In this document: piece after piece, positions 9,160 through 16,786 of the stretch
Position numbering within the stretch: position 1 is the first letter of the stretch
Layout of the letters: each line of letters opens with the position of its first letter
Source of the DNA: Paenibacillus sp. HW567
GTDB taxonomy: Bacteria > Bacillota > Bacilli > Paenibacillales > Paenibacillaceae
DNA: 64,000 nucleotides
Reading direction: 5' to 3'
Assembly (NCBI RefSeq): GCF_000374185.1
Contig: NZ_KB910518.1
Location: 2,241,687-2,305,686 of the forward strand
The notes under the pieces: model-generated
The model's input: only the letters and a program-made list of their open reading frames with translations
Databases searched by the model: none
What the model was told of the DNA's origin: nothing
Program-made: the position numbers and the translations under genes

Positions 9160-9966
9160 TTGACAGCTAATTCTTCTATCCGTATAGCCTATGGAGACCA
9201 CCCCTCACAATTCGGTGTATTGCGTATGCCGGATTTGTTAGGCCGATCTTGCCCTGTGGTTGTTACTATTCACGGGGGGTTTTGGAAATCAGAATATGGA
9301 CTTGAAGAACTTGACCCGCTTGACGAAGATTTGACACGTCGTGGTTACGCCACTTGGAATATTGAGTATCGCCGAGCCGGAGAAGATGGAGGAGGTTGGT
9401 CAGGGACATTTGATGATGTTATAGATGCTGTAAATCAGTTGTCTCAGCTTGAGGAACGCTTTCACCTGGACCTGTCTCGTGTGGTCATCCTGGGGCACTC
9501 AGCAGGTGGACATTTGGCTCTCTGGCTGGCCTCCCGAATTAACAAAGTCCAAACAGACGAGCTGGGTGATCCTCTGATTGTACCTATAAAGGGCGTAATA
9601 AGTTTAGCGGGAATTTCAGATTTGCGAGAAATGTGGAAAATCCATGCCGACAAGGGGATTTGCAGTCCCGTGGCATTATTTATTGGCGGAACACCTCAAG
9701 AAGTACCTGATCGTTATTGCTCGGCCTCACCGGTTGAATTGCTGCCCTTGGGCGTCGAGCAAATATTAATACACGGTGAGCTGGACCGCCATGTTCCAAT
9801 AGAATTGAGTAGTGAGTACCATCGTAGAGCTATCGGACTGGGTGATGAGGTTAGTTTGGTAGTTCTCCCGGAGGTTGAGCATTTTCAGATAATTAACCCG
9901 ACCTCATCCGCATGGATTTCAGTCACCGGTTCACTCGAAACTATTTTCAGTCCTAATAAATTATGA
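9160..9966 (+). CDS. alpha/beta hydrolase, BD-FAE/kynurenine formamidase-like
   Basis: A 268-residue serine hydrolase. It shows an oxyanion-hole motif HGGFW (about residues 38-42), the nucleophile elbow GHSAGG (serine near residue 110), an acid in HGELDRHVP and the final histidine in EVEHF, so a complete catalytic triad is present. The HGGxW plus GHSAGG pair is typical of small esterases and arylformamidases. The start is TTG 9160 after AAAAGGGG. Base composition is a little more AT-rich than in neighbours, which may indicate acquisition. The substrate is unknown. Confidence 0.85.
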   Translation: MTANSSIRIAYGDHPSQFGVLRMPDLLGRSCPVVVTIHGGFWKSEYGLEELDPLDEDLTRRGYATWNIEYRRAGEDGGGWSGTFDDVIDAVNQLSQLEERFHLDLSRVVILGHSAGGHLALWLASRINKVQTDELGDPLIVPIKGVISLAGISDLREMWKIHADKGICSPVALFIGGTPQEVPDRYCSASPVELLPLGVEQILIHGELDRHVPIELSSEYHRRAIGLGDEVSLVVLPEVEHFQIINPTSSAWISVTGSLETIFSPNKL

Positions 9967-10040
9967 ATTGAAAATCAAGTCAGAGTACTAGCGGGAATGA
10001 GCTCAACTAAATGCACCTGCAATCATGTCATTCGGGCTGA

Positions 10041-10086
10041 AAAAAAGGCTGCACCGTCCTTTGTTAAGGAGGGCACAGCCTTATTT
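10041..10086. terminator. bidirectional terminator between hydrolase and kduD
   Basis: Imperfect stem AAGGCTG...CAGCCTT flanked by AAAAAA on the left and TTATTT on the right. It can serve both the plus-strand hydrolase and, more strongly, the minus-strand kdu operon. Confidence 0.75.
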
Positions 10087-10120
10087 GCATGTGTAGGTCT
10101 AGGAGGAAGCTAGCCTTTTA

Positions 10121-10876
10121 TTATCTAGCCAACCATCCGCCATCCACATTGAGAATGTGGCCGTTCAGGTAGTCGGAAGCAGCGGATGCCAGGAATACAG
10201 CAGGTCCTTTAACATCTTCGGCAGTTCCCCAGCGTCCGGCAGGAATGCGGTCGAGGATGGAGTCGGAACGGTTCTGGTCGGCACGGATTGGTGCAGTGTT
10301 CTCAGTAGCCATGTAGCCTGGAGCGATGGCGTTGATGTTCAGACCGGAGCCAGCCCATTCATTGGCAAAAGCTTTGGTCAGACCCGCTACACCGTGCTTA
10401 CTCGCAGTGTATCCAGGTACGTTGATGCCGCCCTGGTAGGAGAGCATGGAGCAGATGTTGATGATTTTACCGTTTCCTCTTTCCAGGAAGTGGCGGCCGG
10501 CGATTTGCGACAACAGGAACACTGTGTTCAGGTTCAGGTTGATAACGTCGAACCAGTCTTTTTCGCTATGGTCTTTGGCTGGAGTGCGGCGGATCATGCC
10601 TGCGCAGTTCACGAGAATATCTACTTTGCCTGTGAAGGCAACCGCTTCGTCGAACATGCCTTGCAGCTTCGTGTGATCGCCCAGATCTCCAGCGATGCTC
10701 AGTGCTTTTACGCCAAAGGCCTCGGCAGCCGCTACCGTCTCAACACTTGGATTGAGGGAAGCGGAGATGACGTCTGCGCCTGCTTCTGCAAATGCAAGAG
10801 CGATCCCTTGTCCAAGACCTTGAGCAGCGCCCGTTACGATTGCTGTTTTACCTGCCAAACTGAATAAAGATGACAT
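10121..10876 (-). CDS. kduD: 2-dehydro-3-deoxy-D-gluconate 5-dehydrogenase (KduD)
   Basis: A 251-residue short-chain dehydrogenase. The cofactor glycine motif TGAAQGLGQG is near residues 16-25, NAG is at NCAGM, and the catalytic Ser-Tyr-Lys is in ICSMLSYQ and YTASKHG. In the pectin/uronate pathway KduD reduces 2,5-diketo-3-deoxygluconate to 2-keto-3-deoxygluconate. It is the last gene of the kduI-deoR-kduD operon, 16 bp after the regulator, with an AAAGGAGAG site. The placement with kduI supports the assignment within a very broad enzyme family. Confidence 0.9.
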   Translation of the reverse strand: MSSLFSLAGKTAIVTGAAQGLGQGIALAFAEAGADVISASLNPSVETVAAAEAFGVKALSIAGDLGDHTKLQGMFDEAVAFTGKVDILVNCAGMIRRTPAKDHSEKDWFDVINLNLNTVFLLSQIAGRHFLERGNGKIINICSMLSYQGGINVPGYTASKHGVAGLTKAFANEWAGSGLNINAIAPGYMATENTAPIRADQNRSDSILDRIPAGRWGTAEDVKGPAVFLASAASDYLNGHILNVDGGWLAR

Positions 10877-10892
10877 ATGATATTCTCTCCTT

Positions 10893-11663
10893 TTAATTGT
10901 TCATTTGAATTCCGCATTCGATATTTGCGCCTATACTCCGGAACTGCTCTACCGTCTCGGACGCAAGCCCGCTGTCGGTCAGCAGCACATCAACCTCCTG
11001 TAGTGAAGCGAACGTGCGCAGTGCAGTATGCCCGAATTTGTGGTGGTCAATGGCGGCGAATACGGTGCGGGCGGTGGATACCAGGGCTTGCTTGTATTCA
11101 ATGAAGTCACCGGTGTAAATCGACAGCCCATGTTCAATATGAACGGCTGTAGCCGACAGAAAAGCTTTCTCTATATTTAGCTTTTGGACATAGGAGACGG
11201 CTTCGGGACCGGCCAGCATATTGCGGACACGGTAACCCCCGGGAACGACGAGACGGATGTTGTCTCTCTGAACCAGCTCGCTGATGATGTACACATCGTT
11301 GGTGATGACCGTCAGCGGCATATTGTCCAGCCTCCGGGCAATTTCAAGCGTGGTGCTGCCGCCGTCCAGCGCAATGATGTCGTCCTTTGCGATATGGGCC
11401 AGCGCGAGCTGCGCAATCTCCGTTTTTTCATCGGAATATTTAACCAGCGGGTTCCTCAAGGGCAAAATACCGAACTGATCGCTTTGTGCCAGCACGGCTC
11501 CGCCGTGGACACGCATAATCAGCCCCTGCTCCTCCAGCTTGCTTAAGTCCTCACGGATTGTTTTTCCTGTCACCTGGAGCTTGTCGCTCAGCTCATTCAC
11601 CGTTACATCCTTCTGGTTGAGCATAACTTCCATAATCATCTCGTGCCGCCGTATCGGGTTCAT
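10893..11663 (-). CDS. DeoR family transcriptional regulator
   Basis: A 256-residue repressor. The N-terminal DeoR helix-turn-helix runs about residues 5-58 (VNELSDKLQVTGKTIREDL) and is followed by the DeoR C-terminal sensor domain (ALDGGSTTLEIARRL, GGYRVRNMLAGPEAV), which usually binds a phosphorylated sugar intermediate. It lies inside the kdu operon between kduI and kduD, so it is co-transcribed with the genes it probably controls. The effector, perhaps a 3-deoxy-uronate derivative, is inferred only. Confidence 0.88.
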   Translation of the reverse strand: MNPIRRHEMIMEVMLNQKDVTVNELSDKLQVTGKTIREDLSKLEEQGLIMRVHGGAVLAQSDQFGILPLRNPLVKYSDEKTEIAQLALAHIAKDDIIALDGGSTTLEIARRLDNMPLTVITNDVYIISELVQRDNIRLVVPGGYRVRNMLAGPEAVSYVQKLNIEKAFLSATAVHIEHGLSIYTGDFIEYKQALVSTARTVFAAIDHHKFGHTALRTFASLQEVDVLLTDSGLASETVEQFRSIGANIECGIQMNN

Positions 11664-11697
11664 CCGCCTGCCTCATCTTTCCGTAGTTGTTTTTGTT

Positions 11698-12531
11698 CTA
11701 TTGTAATTCCTTCATACCTACGGGGTCCATATCATCATAACGTTTGTTGTCTCCGGCCATACTCCAGATGAAGGTATAGTTGTGCGTACCCACACCGCTG
11801 TGGATGGACCAGCTTGGGGAAATAACCGCTTGCTCGTTGTGCATAACGATGTGGCGGGTTTCGGTAGGCTCGCCCATCAGGTGGAACACAATGGAATCGT
11901 CCGGCAGATCAAAGTAGAAGTAAGCTTCCATCCGGCGCGGGTGCGTATGGGAAGGCATTGTATTCCACATGCTGCCCGGTTTGAGCTGGGTCATCCCCAT
12001 CACGAGCTGCGCGCTTTGCACGCCATTCGCATGAATGAAGCGGTGAATGGTACGTTCGTTGGAGTTCTCCAGGCCGCCCATTGCGCCGGATTCGGACTCG
12101 GCCAACGTAGTCTTCGTAGTAGGGTAGGATTGATGTGCAGGAGCTGAGTTCAGGTAGAACTTCGCAGGCTTGGCGCTGTCCGCGCTTTTGAAAACAACAT
12201 CCTTGGCGCCTTGGCCTACGTACAGACACTCTTTGAAATCTATTTCATATTCTGTTCCGTCAACCACAACCGAGCCTTTGCCTCCGACATTGATAACACC
12301 CAGCTCGCGGCGTTCCAGGAAGTAAGTAACTCCAAGCTCTTTCAGGTCAGTGGTGAGCACGACGTCTTCTTTTACCGGATTGGCTCCGCCCACGATCATT
12401 CGGTCTTCATGAGTCAGGACAAGCTTCAATTCATCTGGAGCAAAAATGACGGGAATGTGGAACTCCTTGCGCAGACGTGCGGTGTCAAATTGCTTCACTT
12501 CATTAGGATGGGATGCGAAACGTCTTTCCAT
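11698..12531 (-). CDS. kduI: 5-dehydro-4-deoxy-D-glucuronate isomerase (KduI)
   Basis: About 277 residues. Start ATG 12531 has GAAGGAGATT upstream and gives the usual KduI N-terminus (MERRFASHPNEVKQFDT). The in-frame ATG at 12600 lacks a ribosome binding site. Cupin metal ligands are visible in MPSHTHPRRMEAYFYFD and in SIHSGVGTHNYTFIWSM. The enzyme isomerises the unsaturated uronate product of pectin or glycosaminoglycan lyases to 2,5-diketo-3-deoxygluconate, feeding KduD. A TATAAT-like -10 lies on the minus strand at 12652-12657. A weak cre-like sequence (12 of 14) at 12673-12686 could bring catabolite control. Confidence 0.95.
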   Translation of the reverse strand: MERRFASHPNEVKQFDTARLRKEFHIPVIFAPDELKLVLTHEDRMIVGGANPVKEDVVLTTDLKELGVTYFLERRELGVINVGGKGSVVVDGTEYEIDFKECLYVGQGAKDVVFKSADSAKPAKFYLNSAPAHQSYPTTKTTLAESESGAMGGLENSNERTIHRFIHANGVQSAQLVMGMTQLKPGSMWNTMPSHTHPRRMEAYFYFDLPDDSIVFHLMGEPTETRHIVMHNEQAVISPSWSIHSGVGTHNYTFIWSMAGDNKRYDDMDPVGMKELQ

Positions 12532-12709
12532 TGAATGTTCAATCTCCTTCGCAAACATATTTTTGTTCGTATAGGTACAATTTAATTCATATATGTTCAT
12601 TTGACAAGAGATAATCTTTTTTAGTGCGTTTATTTTAGTTTATTTATTGGGATTATACGTTGCTATATGAACCGAAAGCGTGCACAATAGAGGTGAAATG
12701 AGGATGAAT

Positions 12710-12725
12710 TTCCAGCATGCTGGAA
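12710..12725. promoter_or_regulatory. 16-bp perfect palindrome between kduI and the 12754 gene
   Basis: TTCCAGCATGCTGGAA is its own reverse complement. It ends 28 bp before the GTG start at 12754 and 12 bp before that gene's ribosome binding site. It could be an operator for the kdu DeoR protein or a hairpin in the leader. Confidence 0.5.
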
Positions 12726-12753
12726 TTCAATAAATGGTGGAGGGTGAACGAAA

Positions 12754-14433
12754 GTGGGGGAACAGAAGTCTGCGGTGAGTGCCTATCAGGCCCGCCACAA
12801 TGAAATCATCTATTATATAGCCGTTGAAGCCGAACGCCGTCCGCTGCTGGACAGCGGCCTGTGGTTCCACGATGATGTGCGCAATAATTTTTATTATGCT
12901 TCCTATCTGTTTGCGGCTGCTGTTGATCCGGATTTTGAGCCGCCTTTTGAGCGGGAGGCGGCCCGCCGCAAAGCAGAAGCAGTCTTGCTGGAAACCGTGC
13001 TGCTCCAGAATCGGGAGCCCGGCACGGAATTATACGGCCATTGGCCGCTGGGGCTGAATCCTGTGCCGCGCGAAGCCGCACCGCACGAGCTGCCAGTGGA
13101 GATCATGGGCAGCCTGATCGTCTGGTTCAACAAGCATTACGGAGGCCGGTGTAGTGCCGGACTGCGGATTGCTTTTCATACGGCTATCGGGCATATCTAC
13201 CGCAGCGGCTTCTTCCGCAAGCCGATGGTTTACTACGGGCATCATGAAGCCAAATATACGGCGGCCAAGCTGATCTTCGGTAACCTGTTCGATGACGAGG
13301 AGCTGCTTGCGGACGGGCGGCAGAGCCTGGAGAACACACTGGCTTACATCCGTGAAAAAGGGATGCCGGAGTACGGCAGCCTGCCGTGGTTCTGGCATTG
13401 GGTGCAGGCGTTCACCTGCGCTTGGGAACTGGAGGAGGACAGCGGTCTGAAAGCAACGCTTGCGGAAATGCTGGATTACCTGTGGAACGAGCGGGGACAG
13501 TGGTATCTTCAGGGCGCCTGGGCGGGAGCGCATTCCCGGGGCTGGCCGCATGATGTTCCATCGGACGCCAATGTGCTGCACGACTATGTGCAGTTTGGAG
13601 ATTTCCAGCTTCCTGAAGGCATGCCGCGCACCGAATATGCCGGATTTCTGTTCTATGAAGCCCCGGAGCGGGTGCGGTCTGCCGCATTGAACCGCCAGTC
13701 GCCGGTAGAAGTCACAAGGGTTACACAGAAGGTCGTTCCTGAAGCTTCAGAGACTCAACCGCTGCTTCATACCTATGCTTATATAACCGGGAGCTTTGCA
13801 GCAGGCGGCATCTGGGAGCGGGTTGAGGAATTCGACAATGAACAGCTCCGCTGGGCTTTTTCGTTGCCGGTATCTCCCGAGTATGCTGTGAACCGGCTGT
13901 ACTTTTTTCACCCCGGGGAAGGTTATCGGGAAGGCGATCCCCGCCATCAGAGCCGTTATATGGAGGTGCTTTACCACAAGAACACGATTCTTGCTTTATT
14001 CCCTGTACCTCAAGGGGAGAAGGATACAATCATTGGTGTGCTGCCTAAAGGGAAGTGGATTAAGCAGCCTTCCGCGTTGTTCGGCCATGTGGGCGGCGTT
14101 TATTTTGCAGTATACCTGTCGCATTCCTATGAACTGCTCGAACGCGGGGATTACCTGGAGGTCTCCGTGCAGGGGATGCCGGGAGGTGTCGCAGTTGAGG
14201 CGGTCAGTGTTAAGGAGGCTGCGGAGCGGGGAATCGTTGGCGGACTTGCAGCTTTTGCTGAGGAATGGGGGCAGCATGCCCCGTCCTTTGATGTTGGGGC
14301 TGAGTTGAGGGTTAACTACGGCACTATCAATGGACAACTACTGGAATTACATGCCGAGGGCGATGCTTCTACGCGAGCTTTGCTGAACGGCAGTCCGGTC
14401 TCCTTGGAGCATTATTCTGTTATTGGCGGATAA
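12754..14433 (+). CDS. uncharacterised 559-residue protein, divergent from the kdu operon
   Basis: I do not recognise the family. The start is GTG 12754 after GGAGGGTGA. There is no signal peptide or membrane segment, so it is cytoplasmic. The N-terminal 320 residues are helix- and Trp/Tyr/His-rich (LWFHDDVRNNFYYASYLF, YYGHHEAKYTAAKLIF, LPWFWHWVQAFTCAWE), as in (alpha/alpha)-barrel carbohydrate enzymes. The rest looks beta-rich, with a WERVEEFDNEQLRWAFSLP segment. That helical-plus-beta layout resembles polysaccharide lyases and heparinase-like proteins, but this is inference from composition. Its position back to back with kduI suggests it makes or processes an unsaturated or acidic oligosaccharide inside the cell. 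Confidence 0.75.
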   Translation: MGEQKSAVSAYQARHNEIIYYIAVEAERRPLLDSGLWFHDDVRNNFYYASYLFAAAVDPDFEPPFEREAARRKAEAVLLETVLLQNREPGTELYGHWPLGLNPVPREAAPHELPVEIMGSLIVWFNKHYGGRCSAGLRIAFHTAIGHIYRSGFFRKPMVYYGHHEAKYTAAKLIFGNLFDDEELLADGRQSLENTLAYIREKGMPEYGSLPWFWHWVQAFTCAWELEEDSGLKATLAEMLDYLWNERGQWYLQGAWAGAHSRGWPHDVPSDANVLHDYVQFGDFQLPEGMPRTEYAGFLFYEAPERVRSAALNRQSPVEVTRVTQKVVPEASETQPLLHTYAYITGSFAAGGIWERVEEFDNEQLRWAFSLPVSPEYAVNRLYFFHPGEGYREGDPRHQSRYMEVLYHKNTILALFPVPQGEKDTIIGVLPKGKWIKQPSALFGHVGGVYFAVYLSHSYELLERGDYLEVSVQGMPGGVAVEAVSVKEAAERGIVGGLAAFAEEWGQHAPSFDVGAELRVNYGTINGQLLELHAEGDASTRALLNGSPVSLEHYSVIGG

Positions 14434-14448
14434 TCGAGATTGAACAAG

Positions 14449-14487
14449 AACCCTCGTAGGCCAATATGCGCCTATGGGGGTTTTTTG
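14449..14487 (+). terminator. rho-independent terminator after the 559-residue gene
   Basis: Stem AACCCTCGTAGGC / GCCTATGGGGGTT with a short loop, followed by TTTTTTG. Confidence 0.85.
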
Positions 14488-14520
14488 TGCCGCCAAGTCT
14501 GAACTTGAGAAAAGGGGTTT

Positions 14521-14571
14521 ATGAATGTAACGCTCGGCATCAGCACGTACAACAAAACAGAATCAGCGTGA
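14521..14571 (+). CDS. possible 16-residue peptide at the edge of a phage remnant
   Basis: ATG 14521 is preceded by AAAAGGGG at good spacing and encodes MNVTLGISTYNKTESA before TGA, directly followed by a terminator-like hairpin. It might be a degraded relic of a small late phage gene. Coding status is uncertain. Confidence 0.25.
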   Translation: MNVTLGISTYNKTESA

Positions 14572-14574
14572 ACG

Positions 14575-14600
14575 AACGCCTAGAGGGGCGTTTTTTTTTG
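14575..14600 (+). terminator. terminator-like hairpin before the holin gene
   Basis: AACGCC TAGAG GGGCGTT followed by a run of T. It separates the small upstream reading frame from the lysis genes. Confidence 0.7.
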
Positions 14601-14774
14601 CCCTCTGATTGTGTTTTGCGGTCCGGGAACTACTTATTTTTAAGGGGGATTATCTGGAGCTTACAACGGGTGGTATTGATGATGTGCGGTTCGGCCTTAA
14701 AGACCAGGCGTAACGGTTTGATGCACAATCGGAGCGACGAGTGAAAAGAATATTTTTTGGGGGAGCTGATTTGA
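14600..14774. other. non-coding stretch upstream of holin, probably prophage debris
   Basis: No gene is supported here. One frame (about 14640-14710) reads FKGDYLELTTGGIDDVRF up to a stop after the alanine of GLKDQA and resembles the end of a real protein without a start, so it may be the tail of a lost phage gene. Confidence 0.35.
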
Positions 14775-15044
14775 ATGGAATGGAGTGCTGTAGCTAATTT
14801 TATTAAGCCGGAATTATTGATTGTGGTGGCTGTATGCTGGGTAATCGGATACGTCTTGAAGCAGACACCGCGAGTGCCGGACTGGACAATCGTTTATGCT
14901 GTTACTGTGGTTGCAATCATCGTTGTATGCATTATTCAGGGCTTTACGGCTGGCAGTATCCTGCAGGGCGTTCTGTGTGGAGCTGTGGCGGTCTACGGGA
15001 ATCAACTGGTTAAGCAGACAACCAAGAAAAGCGGTGAAGAGTAA
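14775..15044 (+). CDS. phage-type holin
   Basis: An 89-residue protein with two or three hydrophobic segments (LLIVVAVCWVIGYVL, TIVYAVTVVAIIVVCIIQGF, ILQGVLCGAVAVYG) and a short charged tail KQTTKKSGEE. This is the pattern of small Firmicute phage holins, which permeabilise the membrane so that the endolysin can reach the wall. The start ATG 14775 has GGGGGAG upstream. It sits 3 bp before the amidase, making a classical lysis pair, but no capsid or tail genes are nearby. Confidence 0.8.
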   Translation: MEWSAVANFIKPELLIVVAVCWVIGYVLKQTPRVPDWTIVYAVTVVAIIVVCIIQGFTAGSILQGVLCGAVAVYGNQLVKQTTKKSGEE

Positions 15045-15047
15045 GTA

Positions 15048-15755
15048 ATGCAGATCATCCAAAAAGGCAATCAACATACAAACAGCAGCAGCCGGGACGG
15101 TCATGCTCCGATTGCTATTGTAGACCATATTAGCGGCGGGACCATGGGGAGCATGGATGCCTGGTTCACATCGTCAGGCAATGAACAGAGCAGCGCTCAT
15201 TTTGGCGTATCCAAGACAGGCGAGATCCATCAGTATGTGCCGATTGACCGCATGGCCTGGGCGAACGGCCTGTCAGTCGCTTCAATCGCAAAGGCAACCG
15301 CGCCACTGATCAAAGAGCAGTCGCCCACGAATCCGAACAAGTATACAGTAAGTATCGAGCACGAAGGCACTGACGGCACGCTGACAGAGGCACAGTTCGC
15401 CGCCACGGTCTGGCTGCACAACTATATCAGCGCTGAAATTCAGCGGCTGTATGGCAAACCTATTACGCTTGACGAGAAACATGTCATCGGGCATTTTCAG
15501 GTTGATCCGGTACGCAAGCCTTATTGCCCAGGTCTCAAATTCCCGTGGAGCCGGTTATATGCGATTTTCAAATCGAAGGAGGTAGATGAAGTGAAGAAAG
15601 ACGTAATCGTATCGGTTAAAGTTAACGGCAAGAGGGTAGCCGATGGAGTGCTCGATGGTGGCGTTACTTATACCCCGGCACGAGCGGTAGCAGAGGCATT
15701 AGGGGCCACTGTGTTGTATGATGCTAAGACCAATACTGTTAATATCACCAAGTAA
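15048..15755 (+). CDS. N-acetylmuramoyl-L-alanine amidase (endolysin) with stalk-like C-terminal domain
   Basis: A 235-residue protein. Residues 1-175 form an Amidase_2 (PGRP-like) domain: zinc-binding histidines in IVDHISGG and HVIGHFQVD, with an AHFGVSKTGEIHQYVP core. It cleaves the amide bond between muramic acid and the stem peptide. From about residue 183 there is a copper amine oxidase-like/stalk domain (VNGKRVADGVLDGGVTYTPA ending in NTVNITK), common in Paenibacillus wall proteins and likely used for wall attachment. There is no signal peptide, consistent with holin-dependent release. It is probably a leftover of a prophage or phage-tail particle. Confidence 0.9.
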   Translation: MQIIQKGNQHTNSSSRDGHAPIAIVDHISGGTMGSMDAWFTSSGNEQSSAHFGVSKTGEIHQYVPIDRMAWANGLSVASIAKATAPLIKEQSPTNPNKYTVSIEHEGTDGTLTEAQFAATVWLHNYISAEIQRLYGKPITLDEKHVIGHFQVDPVRKPYCPGLKFPWSRLYAIFKSKEVDEVKKDVIVSVKVNGKRVADGVLDGGVTYTPARAVAEALGATVLYDAKTNTVNITK

Positions 15756-15762
15756 CGATTAT

Positions 15763-15791
15763 GCCCACTGGCTTCGGCTGGTGGGCTTTTT
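15763..15791 (+). terminator. rho-independent terminator after the endolysin
   Basis: GCCCACTGGC TTCG GCTGGTGGGC followed by TTTTTGAT. Confidence 0.85.
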
Positions 15792-15820
15792 GATATTCTC
15801 TTTGAATGAATCCGTTGTTA

Positions 15821-16120
15821 TTATCGTTTATACTCCGCTGGTCGATAGAAATTCACATCGCCTGGCTTCTCGTAGTATGCATCTAATTTCGGTACAATCT
15901 CTTTAAAATGGGAGGCTTGCATATGGTTATCCAGAGCTTCTTGACTCTCCCATTCTTCTATAATAGTAAGAATGTGAGGGACTTCCAAATCCTGAAATAA
16001 ACCATACTCAATGCAACCAGCATCCAGTGCTCTGGTTTTCGATACCATCTCATCCATTAATTCAATGTAGTTTGCGATCTGATCAGGCTTAACAAATTGT
16101 TTTGCTACAATTTTAATCAT
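15821..16120 (-). CDS. antibiotic biosynthesis monooxygenase-like (ABM/YgiN) protein
   Basis: A 99-residue single-domain dimeric alpha/beta protein of the ABM superfamily, with the typical signature AGCIEYGLFQDLEVPHILTI followed by EEWESQEALDNHMQASHF. Members act as cofactor-free quinol or polyketide monooxygenases. It is divergent from an HxlR regulator at 16274, a pairing often seen for redox- or quinone-responsive genes. The role here is therefore likely quinone or reactive-electrophile handling, but the substrate is unknown. Confidence 0.88.
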   Translation of the reverse strand: MIKIVAKQFVKPDQIANYIELMDEMVSKTRALDAGCIEYGLFQDLEVPHILTIIEEWESQEALDNHMQASHFKEIVPKLDAYYEKPGDVNFYRPAEYKR

Positions 16121-16244
16121 GTCTTCTTTATTCCTTTCCTTCTGTATTTATTCTCCTAATTATACTGCGGTTAACTGGGGCTTTACTTCTTTCTCGTAAC
16201 CAGCTAGGCTGAGTATAAAATTAAGAGAACAAATTAACAAGTAC

Positions 16245-16258
16245 GCACAAATTTGTGC
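16245..16258. promoter_or_regulatory. 14-bp palindromic operator candidate
   Basis: GCACAAATTTGTGC, a perfect palindrome ending 3 bp before the AAAGGAG site of the HxlR gene and lying between it and the divergent monooxygenase. This placement would let the regulator repress itself and possibly its neighbour. Confidence 0.55.
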
Positions 16259-16273
16259 CTTAAAGGAGTCATT

Positions 16274-16633
16274 ATGAAAAAAGAAGATGTGAGATCGTCA
16301 ACGATAGATGTTCCAACGAAGTGTACGCTCTCCCAAACATTGGATATCATTGGTGGGAAGTGGCGGTTACCCATTATTTGGGAACTCTCTGCTCGAGAGA
16401 GCATGCGTTACAACGAATTGAAAAGGCATATGAATGGAATTACAAATATAATGTTGACCAGAGCGCTTAGAGGTCTTGAGGAAAACGGTTTAGTCACAAG
16501 GAAAGAACATAGCCAGATACCGCCTTGTGTAGAATATTCTCTAACTGAAAGCAGCAAAAGACTACTCCCAGCCTTGAAGTATATTAACGAGTGGGGGATA
16601 AACTCTCTTTTAAACAGTGATTCTGAGAATTAA
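16274..16633 (+). CDS. HxlR family transcriptional regulator
   Basis: A 119-residue winged-helix protein. ATG 16274 follows AAAGGAG; the longer frame from 16253 lacks such a site. The signature CTLSQTLDIIGGKWRLPIIW is near residues 17-36, with the MRYNELKRHMNGITNIMLTRAL helix-turn-helix after it and the wing in EYSLTESSKRLLP. The cysteine at about residue 17 is in the position used by redox-sensing HxlR proteins such as YodB and HypR. It is divergent from the ABM monooxygenase and probably controls it. Confidence 0.88.
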   Translation: MKKEDVRSSTIDVPTKCTLSQTLDIIGGKWRLPIIWELSARESMRYNELKRHMNGITNIMLTRALRGLEENGLVTRKEHSQIPPCVEYSLTESSKRLLPALKYINEWGINSLLNSDSEN

Positions 16634-16720
16634 GAAAATTTACAAATAGTTGAAGCGAACGGGGAGGCAAATGTTCGTTCTTGTTTTCCATTAAATAAAT
16701 GATTTGTAAGGATAAAGATA

Positions 16721-16753
16721 CAGGAAAATTTTCCTTATCCTCATATACATAAT
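16721..16753. repeat. 33-bp duplicated sequence, copy A
   Basis: Matches 19129-19161 at 31 of 33 positions (starts CAGGAAAATTTT, ends TCATATACATAAT). Both copies are intergenic in the decayed region. The origin is unknown; each could be the end of a lost mobile element. Confidence 0.6.
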
Positions 16754-16786
16754 CTGAAATTAATTTTCAGGTAATTTTCTTCATAC

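Noticed and set aside
14466-14744. 92-codon plus-strand frame before the holin.
   Set aside because: It runs through two terminator hairpins and lacks a ribosome binding site; more likely remnants.
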